From CAZAFM01 sp964484395 (GTDB lineage Bacteria > Campylobacterota > Campylobacteria > Campylobacterales > CAZAFM01): DNA of 6,794 nt. The position numbers and the translations under genes are program-made. Under the pieces are notes generated by a model, which was not told where the DNA came from, made no database searches, and saw nothing but the letters and a program-made list of their open reading frames with translations. Of this stretch, positions 1-6,254 are shown one piece after another (within the stretch, counting starts at the first letter, position 1; the number at the start of each line of letters is the position of its first letter). The stretch spans positions 1 through 6,794 of the forward strand of contig CAZAFM010000097.1 in the NCBI GenBank assembly GCA_964484395.1. The letters are read 5' to 3'.

Positions 1-25
1 ACTGTCTCAACTACTCATCTCCTTT
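1..25 (-). promoter_or_regulatory. Strong ribosome binding site and possible TTG start of a downstream gene cut by the window edge
   Basis: On the minus strand the final codons of the histidine kinase contain AAAGGAG (positions 25 to 19). An 8-base spacer follows that includes the kinase stop codon TAG at 13-11, and then a TTG at 10-8. The two codons after it (AGA, CAG) are open to the edge. The permease in this window also starts with TTG behind a good Shine-Dalgarno, so this start codon is plausible here. The only ATG close to the site (18-16) reaches a stop after two more codons and cannot be a gene. Only three codons are visible, so the product is unknown. If real, it would be the next gene of the protein A/kinase operon. 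Confidence 0.4.
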
Positions 26-1558
26 CTTAAAAACTATCTTAAATACTGCTCCATCATCTTCATTGTAGGCTTCAAGTGTGCCTTCAGCACTTCTCTCTAC
101 TATCATCTTTGACATATACAGACCTATACCTGTACCCTCTCCTTCTGCTTTTGTTGTAAAATAAGGCTCAAATATCCTATCCAATATTGACTGCTCTATC
201 CCACCTCCATTATCTTTTATCAAAGCTATAACATTCCTATCATCATCTAGTATCTTAATATCTATCCTACCCTCTATATCCTCTTTTTTCTCACGCTCTT
301 TGATAGCATCTTTGGCGTTATTTAGTATATTTAAAAAAACCTGTTTAATTTCATTTTTAAGACCATAAACTCTATCATTTTCTACACTACTATCATCATA
401 GGTGTATGAAATTTTGTTATTATCAAAACTTGCATTTAGTATATCTAGGACATTTTGAACTGCTGGCTTTAGTGAGAAACTCTCCTTAACCTTATCAGGC
501 ATTAAAAAATTCTTAAAATCATCAATAGTTTTTGACATAAAGTCTATTTGGTCAACGGTTTTTGAGATATGTTTCTCCATCTTTTCTTCAGTTAGTTTAC
601 CATCTAAGAAGTTCTCTTCAAGTGTTATATTTAGTATACCCAATACATTTAGAGGCTGTCTCCACTGATGAGCAATGGCCCCTAGCATCTCTCCCATAGC
701 TGCCATCTTGCTTTGCTGAAAAAGCTGTCTTTCATACTCTTTTTTATCCTCTTCCATCTTTATGATTTCAGTTATATCCTCTACTGAGGTGACTTTAAAA
801 ATATTTCCATCACTATCTACTAACCTACTTCCTGTGGCAATTATGTCAAGCTTTTTGCCGTATTTATCTACTACATTTGCTCTAAAAGGTATCTCACTCA
901 CTTTATTATCAATGAAGTCTTTATGTAGCTTGTCAAACTCCTCTCTTCTATCCTCAGGAAGCATCATCAAAAAGCTATTACCTAAAAGCTCCTCTTTTTT
1001 GTATCCATATATCTTTGTGTAGTGCTTGTTGACAAAAACAAACTTACCATCTTTATCAGTGATACATATACCTACTTTTATCACTGTCAAAAGTCGCTCA
1101 AGAAGTTGTTTGTTGAAGTTTATCTCTTTAGCAACTCCCTTTTTCTCTCTCTCATACTCTACACACTCATCTAATTTTTTTATAACCTCTGCCATATTAA
1201 AAGGTTTTTCAAAAAAAGCATCTATTTTTAAGTCTACCAAATCCTCTAAATGCTCTCTATCATTATAAGCAGTAGTGATAATAATAGGTATATCTTTATC
1301 AATCTCTCTTATCTTTCTTATCATCTGCGTACCACTATGCTTGGGCATCTCTAAATCACAAATAATAACATCTATGCTGTTTTCTCTATATATTCTCTCA
1401 CCCTCTTTTCCATCTTCTGCTATTAATATATTGTAGTTTCTATCTCTTTTTAGAGATTTTGAAAAAGATTCAGATATCTCTTTGTCATCTTCTGCGTATA
1501 GTATATTTATAGAGCCTCCTCCTACACTATGTATGTAATCATCCATAATTCTATCCAT
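11..1558 (-). CDS. Histidine kinase with N-terminal receiver and PAS domains (REC-PAS-HisKA-HATPase)
   Basis: This is a soluble two-component sensor kinase of 515 residues. No transmembrane segment or signal peptide is visible, so it should act in the cytoplasm. A receiver domain spans about residues 17-132, with acidic residues E23-D25, phosphoacceptor D68, T96 and K118 all present. A PAS domain follows at about 150-265, then a short helical linker. The H-box has H297 in HQWRQPLN. The ATPase has an N-box with N410 and N414, a G1 box DNGGGI (449-454), an F-box around F463 and a G2 box GTGIGL (475-480). There is no C-terminal receiver. The start ATG overlaps the stop of protein A by 8 bp (1551-1558) and has GAGAGG 7 bases upstream (1566-1571), so translational coupling is likely and A is its probable partner. 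M5 is a possible alternative start but lacks a ribosome site. The PAS ligand cannot be read from the sequence. The N-terminal receiver could act as input, phosphate sink or relay intermediate. Confidence 0.93.
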   Translation of the reverse strand: MDRIMDDYIHSVGGGSINILYAEDDKEISESFSKSLKRDRNYNILIAEDGKEGERIYRENSIDVIICDLEMPKHSGTQMIRKIREIDKDIPIIITTAYNDREHLEDLVDLKIDAFFEKPFNMAEVIKKLDECVEYEREKKGVAKEINFNKQLLERLLTVIKVGICITDKDGKFVFVNKHYTKIYGYKKEELLGNSFLMMLPEDRREEFDKLHKDFIDNKVSEIPFRANVVDKYGKKLDIIATGSRLVDSDGNIFKVTSVEDITEIIKMEEDKKEYERQLFQQSKMAAMGEMLGAIAHQWRQPLNVLGILNITLEENFLDGKLTEEKMEKHISKTVDQIDFMSKTIDDFKNFLMPDKVKESFSLKPAVQNVLDILNASFDNNKISYTYDDSSVENDRVYGLKNEIKQVFLNILNNAKDAIKEREKKEDIEGRIDIKILDDDRNVIALIKDNGGGIEQSILDRIFEPYFTTKAEGEGTGIGLYMSKMIVERSAEGTLEAYNEDDGAVFKIVFKKGDE

Positions 1559-2789
1559 CTTCTATCCTCTCTTTTGGCTCACCATTATTATAAAAGCCTT
1601 GAGTATAATCTATATCTATAGCTTTTAGCTTATCATTTATCTCTTTAGAGCTTACAAACTCTGCTATGGTTTTAAGCCCTAGTTTTCTACTAAAGCCAGC
1701 TATGGCTTCTGTTAGTATTGTTGACTCATCATTTTGTGCTATTTTTTTGATAATAGAGCCATCTATTTTTAGATAGTCCAAATCAAGCTCAATTAGATGC
1801 TCAAAGTTTGAGTAACCACTTCCAAAGTCATCTATGGCTATTTTGCATCCATAATCTTGTTTTATCTTTTTGGAGAACTCACATATTGCAGCATAATCTA
1901 GTGATTCTTGCTCTGTTAGCTCAAAGACTATTCTTTTACTATGCTCTTTTTCTAGTAGCTCTAGATTTTTGTATATGTAGTCCATAATATCTCTGTTTGC
2001 TATATCCAGCATTGAGAGGTTTATAGAGAACTGATAGTCTCTATGATTGTGTAGAGCTTCTAGAACTTTATCAAACATTATTCTTGTGATGCTTGAGTAT
2101 AGCTTAGCTCCCTTTGCTATATCTAAGAAGAAAAATGGCGAAACGATAGTTCCATCACTCTTTCTTAATCTTACAAGTGATTCATACTTCTCTACTTTTC
2201 CAGTTTTTAGGTTTCTTATTGGCTGGAAGAAGGCTACTATATCACCCTCATTAATAGCTCTTTTTAGCTCTATTATCCATTTGATATTTCCCTCTCTATC
2301 TCTGTCTTGCTTCTTTAGATACTCATCATACTCATATATGGATTTTTTATTCTGTTTTGCATACTTATATGCAAAGCTTGCTCTATTTATGAGATTTATG
2401 TGTTCTCTAGCTACTCCTGCTGTAAAAGATAGACTTATCTCTTGGTTTTCAATAAAGTATGGTGCTCCACTTAGTCTTTTTATTATTATCTCAAAGAAGT
2501 CATCATCTATACTCTCTTTATCCAAATCAACTAGTATTGCAAACTCATCTGCATATACTCTATATGGAACAGTGTTTGAATTTGGAAGGATGGAGACTAC
2601 TCTTTTTCCTACTTCATGTATTACCTCATCTCCTAAGCTTGTTCCAAATGTTTCATTAATTGAGCTGAAGTCATCTATATTTATGATAGCAAGAATTGGG
2701 GATTTGGCCTCTTTAATATCATCTATGAGTTTTACCCTATTAGCTAGTCCTGTTAGCTCATCATGTGTCTGTCTTTTGATGGTTTCTTC
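1551..2789 (-). repeat. Long direct repeat, copy 1 (GGDEF-EAL part of protein A)
   Basis: This stretch codes residues 139-550 of protein A and aligns without a single gap to residues 263-674 of protein B. A hand count gives about 83 differences in 412 residues, or roughly 80% identity. At the DNA level the copies share long exact runs, for example 34 bp at 1721-1754 and 4400-4433. The two copies are in the same orientation, and the end of one is about 1.4 kb from the start of the other. Similarity drops sharply upstream of residue 139, where the receiver domains differ. Confidence 0.85.
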
Positions 2790-3203
2790 TTTTAGCTTAG
2801 CATCTAATTGGAGGGCTACTTTGTGAAGCATCACTAAGAACTGCTCATATTTTATTGGTTTTTGCAAAAACCCATCCACTCCTATATTTATGAACTCCAT
2901 AAGCTTACTACTATCTGAATAAGCTGACACTACAACTACCTTCTGAAAAGGAGATATTTTTTTTATCTCTTTTATCATATCAAACCCATCTAGTTTAGGC
3001 ATCCTAACATCTGTAATAATTATGTCGTAGTGGCATTCTTTATAAAGATTTAATCCCTCTTCTCCGTTTGTAGCTAGCGCTACTGTCTTAAAAAAGCGTT
3101 CCAAAAGCTCTTTAAACTCTTCCCTTATAGCACCATCATCTTCTACGAACAAGACAGTAAAATTTGATGCCATTTTTTTTAGACTATCTCTAACACTCAT
3201 CAT
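1551..3203 (-). CDS. Protein A: response regulator with degenerate GGDEF and apparently active EAL domain (REC-GGDEF-EAL), likely c-di-GMP phosphodiesterase
   Basis: This 550-residue cytoplasmic protein is predicted to hydrolyse c-di-GMP to pGpG under control of receiver phosphorylation. The receiver (about 14-130) has E21-D23, phosphoacceptor D65, S93 and K115. The GGDEF domain (about 140-295) keeps the entry motif LTGLANR, but the signature is YADEF (217-221) in place of GGDEF. The family's FK and GH positions read FS and GT, and no RxxD inhibitory site precedes the signature, so cyclase activity is doubtful. The EAL domain (about 305-545) has E341 (in ESL), N395, E428, D458, D459, K479, E515 and Q535. 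Their spacing matches the known catalytic set of EAL enzymes such as RocR. ATG at 3203 is followed directly by a second ATG and either could be the start; the ribosome site is weak. It lies upstream of the histidine kinase, which it overlaps by 8 bp, and divergent from the permease. From residue 139 on it is a close, gap-free paralogue of protein B. Confidence 0.93.
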   Translation of the reverse strand: MMSVRDSLKKMASNFTVLFVEDDGAIREEFKELLERFFKTVALATNGEEGLNLYKECHYDIIITDVRMPKLDGFDMIKEIKKISPFQKVVVVSAYSDSSKLMEFINIGVDGFLQKPIKYEQFLVMLHKVALQLDAKLKEETIKRQTHDELTGLANRVKLIDDIKEAKSPILAIINIDDFSSINETFGTSLGDEVIHEVGKRVVSILPNSNTVPYRVYADEFAILVDLDKESIDDDFFEIIIKRLSGAPYFIENQEISLSFTAGVAREHINLINRASFAYKYAKQNKKSIYEYDEYLKKQDRDREGNIKWIIELKRAINEGDIVAFFQPIRNLKTGKVEKYESLVRLRKSDGTIVSPFFFLDIAKGAKLYSSITRIMFDKVLEALHNHRDYQFSINLSMLDIANRDIMDYIYKNLELLEKEHSKRIVFELTEQESLDYAAICEFSKKIKQDYGCKIAIDDFGSGYSNFEHLIELDLDYLKIDGSIIKKIAQNDESTILTEAIAGFSRKLGLKTIAEFVSSKEINDKLKAIDIDYTQGFYNNGEPKERIEDG

Positions 3204-3216
3204 AATAAGCTCAACC

Positions 3217-3237
3217 TTTTGTTTTATCTAATATAAT
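3217..3237 (+). promoter_or_regulatory. Candidate promoter for the ABC permease
   Basis: A perfect TATAAT lies at 3232-3237, preceded by a T-rich stretch (TTTTGTTTTATC, 3217-3228) and no recognisable TTGACA. A good -10 with a T-rich upstream region instead of a -35 is the usual look of housekeeping promoters in Campylobacter and Helicobacter. Transcription would begin around 3244, giving a leader of about 25 bases that contains the permease ribosome site. Confidence 0.5.
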
Positions 3238-3241
3238 ATTA
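3229..3241. promoter_or_regulatory. Perfect AT-only inverted repeat in the divergent spacer, possible operator
   Basis: TAATAT (3229-3234) and ATATTA (3236-3241) form a perfect inverted repeat around a single central A. It covers both candidate -10 elements in the spacer between protein A and the permease, where a repressor could block both genes. The arms are only six bases long and made purely of A and T in an AT-rich spacer, so chance is a serious alternative. It may also simply reflect two overlapping -10 boxes facing opposite ways. Confidence 0.25.
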
Positions 3242-3258
3242 ACATATTTTTACCACAA
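3230..3258 (-). promoter_or_regulatory. Candidate sigma-70 promoter for protein A and the histidine kinase
   Basis: Read on the minus strand, TTGTGG (3258-3253) is followed after exactly 17 bases by TATATT (3235-3230). The -10 matches five of six consensus bases and the -35 has the key TTG. Transcription would start near 3223, leaving an untranslated leader of roughly 20 bases before the ATG at 3203. This -10 shares four bases with the candidate -10 of the oppositely directed permease. It was found by eye and is not experimentally supported. Confidence 0.45.
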
Positions 3259-3271
3259 GGGTGTAGATTTG
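3257..3271 (+). promoter_or_regulatory. Ribosome binding site that fixes a TTG start for the permease
   Basis: AAGGG at 3257-3261 is followed by a 7-base spacer and TTG at 3269-3271. No ATG or GTG in this frame lies closer to the site; the GTG at 3261 runs directly into a stop. The encoded N-terminus (positive residues, then a hydrophobic helix) is what is expected for this permease family. The site slightly overlaps the candidate -35 element of the opposite promoter. Confidence 0.75.
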
Positions 3272-4240
3272 AGAACCTTTATAAACAAAACACTTTATAC
3301 TGTTTTTATGCTTTTTATTATATCAGTTATAAGCTTTCTTGCCATAAACGCTGCACCACATAGCTTTCTAAGTGCTGGTAATCTAAACCCAAACATCACA
3401 CCTGAAGCCTTAGAGCGACTAGAAGAGATATATGGACTAAACAAGTCACTATTTGACCAATACATTAGCTGGCTAGGCTCTATAGTTACACTTGATTTTG
3501 GTGTCTCATTTACAAGTGGAAAAGATGTAAGTGATGAGATACTTGCTAGGCTTCCTATTACTCTTTTTATGAATATTACTGGTATGGTTTTGATATTTTT
3601 TCTCTCTATCTATCTTGGGGTAACTTCAGCCCTAAAAAACTCACCCACTTATGAAGAAAATGTAAAAAGAATATCACTTATAAGCTTTGCATTTCCGGGT
3701 TTTTATCTAGCTATACTGCTTGTACTTATCTTCTCCTACTACTTTTCTGTATTTCCCATTAATGGGCTCCACTCTCAAGGAGTGAGTAAAGAGAGTTTTT
3801 GGCTCTACTATACTGATATGCTTTGGCATCTTGCTCTTCCTATATTTGTTATAGTTTTTGGGGGATTTGGGTCACTTACACTATATATCCGCTCTCTTAC
3901 AAAAGAGATTATAAAAAGCGACTACTATTTTTTTGCAAAAGCTAGAGGGCTAAGCTCTAAGCTTATAAGAAGAAGATATGTCTATCCAAACCTTGCTCCA
4001 CCTATTATTACAATGCTAGGACTTTCACTTCCAGCCCTCATTGGAGGAAGTGTTATCTTAGAGACTATATTTGCCATAGATGGAATGGGGTTGCTTTTTT
4101 ATAATAGTGCTCTATCTCGTGACTATCCTGTTATTATGGGGATACTTATTATTGGAGCTTTTTTGACACTTCTAGGAAATATCATTGCTGATACAGTTTT
4201 GCTACTTCTAAATCCATACTTCAAAAAAGCTAAGAGCTAG
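3269..4240 (+). CDS. ABC transporter permease of the DppB/OppB/NikB family (peptide or nickel uptake)
   Basis: This is an inner-membrane permease subunit of 323 residues, the usual length for this family. About six hydrophobic segments are visible, near residues 9-29, 99-122, 135-160, 185-208, 245-268 and 286-312. The region between the first two helices has the typical family pattern: LEEIYGLNKSLFDQYISWLG (51-70), then LDFGVSF (75-81) and the ARLPITL segment (93-99). The cytoplasmic EAA-type loop that contacts the ATPase is seen as AKARGLSSKLIRRRYVYPNL (223-242). Such permeases work as a heterodimer with a DppC-type partner, two ATPases and a binding protein, none of which is in the window. 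The substrate (dipeptide, oligopeptide, nickel or other) cannot be decided. It is the only plus-strand gene here, lies between the two GGDEF-EAL paralogues, and its last 11 bases overlap the end of protein B tail to tail. The TTG start is chosen from the Shine-Dalgarno. Confidence 0.92.
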   Translation: MRTFINKTLYTVFMLFIISVISFLAINAAPHSFLSAGNLNPNITPEALERLEEIYGLNKSLFDQYISWLGSIVTLDFGVSFTSGKDVSDEILARLPITLFMNITGMVLIFFLSIYLGVTSALKNSPTYEENVKRISLISFAFPGFYLAILLVLIFSYYFSVFPINGLHSQGVSKESFWLYYTDMLWHLALPIFVIVFGGFGSLTLYIRSLTKEIIKSDYYFFAKARGLSSKLIRRRYVYPNLAPPIITMLGLSLPALIGGSVILETIFAIDGMGLLFYNSALSRDYPVIMGILIIGAFLTLLGNIIADTVLLLLNPYFKKAKS

Positions 4241-5468
4241 AAATATCCTCTTTTGGCTCTCCACTATTATGGAAGCCTTGTACATAGTCCACACCGATGT
4301 TTTCTAATGTATCAAATATCTCTTGAGAGCTCACAAACTCTGCTATAGTCTTTATTGCTAGCTTTTTACTAAAACCAACTATGGCTTCTGCTAGTATTTT
4401 TGACTCATCATTTTGTGCTATTTTTTTGATAATTGAGCCATCTATTTTTAGATAGTCTATATCAAGCTCTATTAGATGCTCAAAGTTTGAGTAGCCACTT
4501 CCAAAGTCATCTATAGCTATTTTAGAGCCAAACTCACACTTTATCTTTTTTGAGAAGTGAGATATAGCATCATAATCAAGTGACTCTTGCTCTGTTAGCT
4601 CAAAAACTAGTCTTTTACTATCTTCTGCATCTACTAATTCAAGCTTCTTGTATATATAGTCCATTATGTCTTTATTTGCTATATCTAGCATTGAGAGGTT
4701 TATTGAGAACTCATATTGTTTATGTTTTTGTAAAGCATCCAAAACTCTATCAAACATTATTCTTGTAATATGCGAGTATAGTTTAGCTCCCTTTGCAATA
4801 TCTAGAAAGAAAAACGGCGAAACTATACTCTTATCACTCTTCCTTAGCCTAACTAGTGATTCATACTTCTCTACCTTGTCACCTTCTATGCTTCTTATAG
4901 GCTGAAAAAAAGCAATAATATCGCCTTCATTTATAGCTCTTTTTAGTTCTATTATCCACTTTATATTTGCCTCTCTATCTCTATCAAGCTTTTTTAGATG
5001 CTCATCATATTTGTATATTGATAGTTTGTTTTGTTTTGCGTACTTATATGCGAAGTTGGCTCTATTTATGAGGTTTATGTGGTCTTGAGCTATTCCTGCA
5101 GTAAAAGATAGGCTTATCTCTTGAGACTCTATAAAATACGGAGCTCCTCCTAATCTTTTGATAAATGTTTCAAAAAAGTCATCTTCTAAGGTCTCACTAT
5201 CCAAATCACACAAGATAGCAAACTCATCAGCATAAACTCTATATGGTATGAGATTACTATTAGGAAGTAGTGCTACAATCCTTTTACCTACATCTTTTAT
5301 GAGCTCATCACCTAAATATGTACCAAAAGTCTCATTTATTGAGCTAAAGTCATCTATATTAATAATAGACAAATATGGCTCTTTAGCAACTTTTATATCA
5401 TCTATAAGCTTCACTCTATTAGCAAGTCCTGTTAGTGCATCATGAGTTTGTCTCTTAATAGTCTCCTC
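4230..5468 (-). repeat. Long direct repeat, copy 2 (GGDEF-EAL part of protein B)
   Basis: This is the second copy of the 1239-bp repeat, coding residues 263-674 of protein B. Every aligned catalytic and signature position is offset by exactly 124 residues from protein A, which shows that no insertion or deletion has survived since duplication. The first residues in common are EETIKRQTHD. The PAS domain present in B and absent from A lies immediately before this boundary. Confidence 0.85.
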
Positions 5469-6254
5469 TTGTAAGAACATATCAGTAAGGTCATGCCTAA
5501 TAGCAAGATAACCCTCAAACTCTCCATCATAATTATATATAGGGGATATTGTTGAATCTACTATGTATGTTGTACCATCTTTTGCTCTGTTTTTTAAGAC
5601 CCCATGCCATATATTCCCGGACTTTATAGTAGCCCACATATCTCTAAAAGCCTCTTTTGGCGTCTCAGGGTGTCTTACTATATTGTGTGGCTTTCCTATT
5701 AGTTCATTGGCACTATATTTTGAAGTCTGGCAGAACTTCTCATTAACATATGTGATTACCCCCTTCCCATCTGTCATTGAGACTATATTACTAGCATCTA
5801 CTATCTTTTTGTAGTGCTCTAAGATAGAGTTTGTCTTCCTATATCTTCGCCTACCAAAAATATCTTCAAGTATTTTATTTAGACTCTTTTTTAGCATATT
5901 CATATTTAGTGGCTTTACTAAAAAATTATTTACTCCACTATTTATGGCTTTAATAACTAGTTCAGAGTCATCATAAGCTGTAAGAATAATAATAGCTACT
6001 TCATCATCTATCTCTTTTAGCTTATGTACAAGCTCCAAGCCATCCATATTAGGCATGGTTATATCAGTTATAACCACATCAGGTCTAAAGTCTTGATATA
6101 GCTCAACTGCTTCGTTTCCATCTCTAGCAGTATAGACCTCCTTTAATCCTAGTTGCTCTTTTAGGCTGAAGTAGAGGCTTTTTCTAACTAGATTATCATC
6201 ATCAACTATTAGAGTAGTAGCTTGGGTAAAAAAAGTAGAACGCAGACTATCCAT
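4230..6254 (-). CDS. Protein B: response regulator with Aer-like PAS, degenerate GGDEF and apparently active EAL domain (REC-PAS-GGDEF-EAL)
   Basis: This 674-residue cytoplasmic protein is predicted to be a c-di-GMP phosphodiesterase with two inputs. The receiver (about 12-130) has D18-D20, phosphoacceptor D64, T92 and K114. The PAS domain (about 148-262) carries an Aer-type core, NIVRHPETPKEAFRDMW (191-207) followed by W216 and KNR at 221-223, resembling the FAD-binding PAS of the aerotaxis sensor Aer. The GGDEF domain (about 264-420) has YADEF at 341-345, so cyclase activity is unlikely. The EAL domain (about 430-670) keeps E465 (ESL), N519, E552, D582, D583, K603, E639 and Q659 at family spacing. 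From residue 263 onward it is about 80% identical to protein A with no gaps, while the receivers differ strongly. Its ATG lies in the valS end (8-bp overlap) with no evident Shine-Dalgarno, so translation probably depends on coupling to valS. It overlaps the permease end by 11 bp, leaving no room for an intergenic terminator. Confidence 0.93.
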   Translation of the reverse strand: MDSLRSTFFTQATTLIVDDDNLVRKSLYFSLKEQLGLKEVYTARDGNEAVELYQDFRPDVVITDITMPNMDGLELVHKLKEIDDEVAIIILTAYDDSELVIKAINSGVNNFLVKPLNMNMLKKSLNKILEDIFGRRRYRKTNSILEHYKKIVDASNIVSMTDGKGVITYVNEKFCQTSKYSANELIGKPHNIVRHPETPKEAFRDMWATIKSGNIWHGVLKNRAKDGTTYIVDSTISPIYNYDGEFEGYLAIRHDLTDMFLQEETIKRQTHDALTGLANRVKLIDDIKVAKEPYLSIINIDDFSSINETFGTYLGDELIKDVGKRIVALLPNSNLIPYRVYADEFAILCDLDSETLEDDFFETFIKRLGGAPYFIESQEISLSFTAGIAQDHINLINRANFAYKYAKQNKLSIYKYDEHLKKLDRDREANIKWIIELKRAINEGDIIAFFQPIRSIEGDKVEKYESLVRLRKSDKSIVSPFFFLDIAKGAKLYSHITRIMFDRVLDALQKHKQYEFSINLSMLDIANKDIMDYIYKKLELVDAEDSKRLVFELTEQESLDYDAISHFSKKIKCEFGSKIAIDDFGSGYSNFEHLIELDIDYLKIDGSIIKKIAQNDESKILAEAIVGFSKKLAIKTIAEFVSSQEIFDTLENIGVDYVQGFHNSGEPKEDISSS

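Noticed and set aside
762..1268. Two open frames on the plus strand opposite the histidine kinase
   Set aside because: Both are antisense to the conserved receiver and PAS coding region, are short, and have low-complexity Ser/Leu/Phe-rich translations typical of shadows.
2047..2826. A 259-codon open frame on the plus strand, antisense to protein A
   Set aside because: It lies wholly opposite the clearly conserved GGDEF-EAL coding region. Its serine-, leucine- and isoleucine-rich translation is what reverse-strand reading of an AT-rich gene gives, and it resembles no family I recognise. A similar shadow occurs opposite the matching part of protein B, as expected for an artefact.
4223..4238. 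Possible intrinsic terminator for protein B (AGCT-CTT-AGCT stem followed by T residues on the minus strand)
   Set aside because: The stem has only four pairs and sits inside coding sequence of both genes. It is too weak to annotate as a terminator.
4230..5468. Mobile-element origin for the long direct repeats
   Set aside because: The repeated unit is exactly the coding region for two protein domains. No transposase, terminal inverted repeats or target-site duplications are visible, so gene duplication is the simpler explanation.
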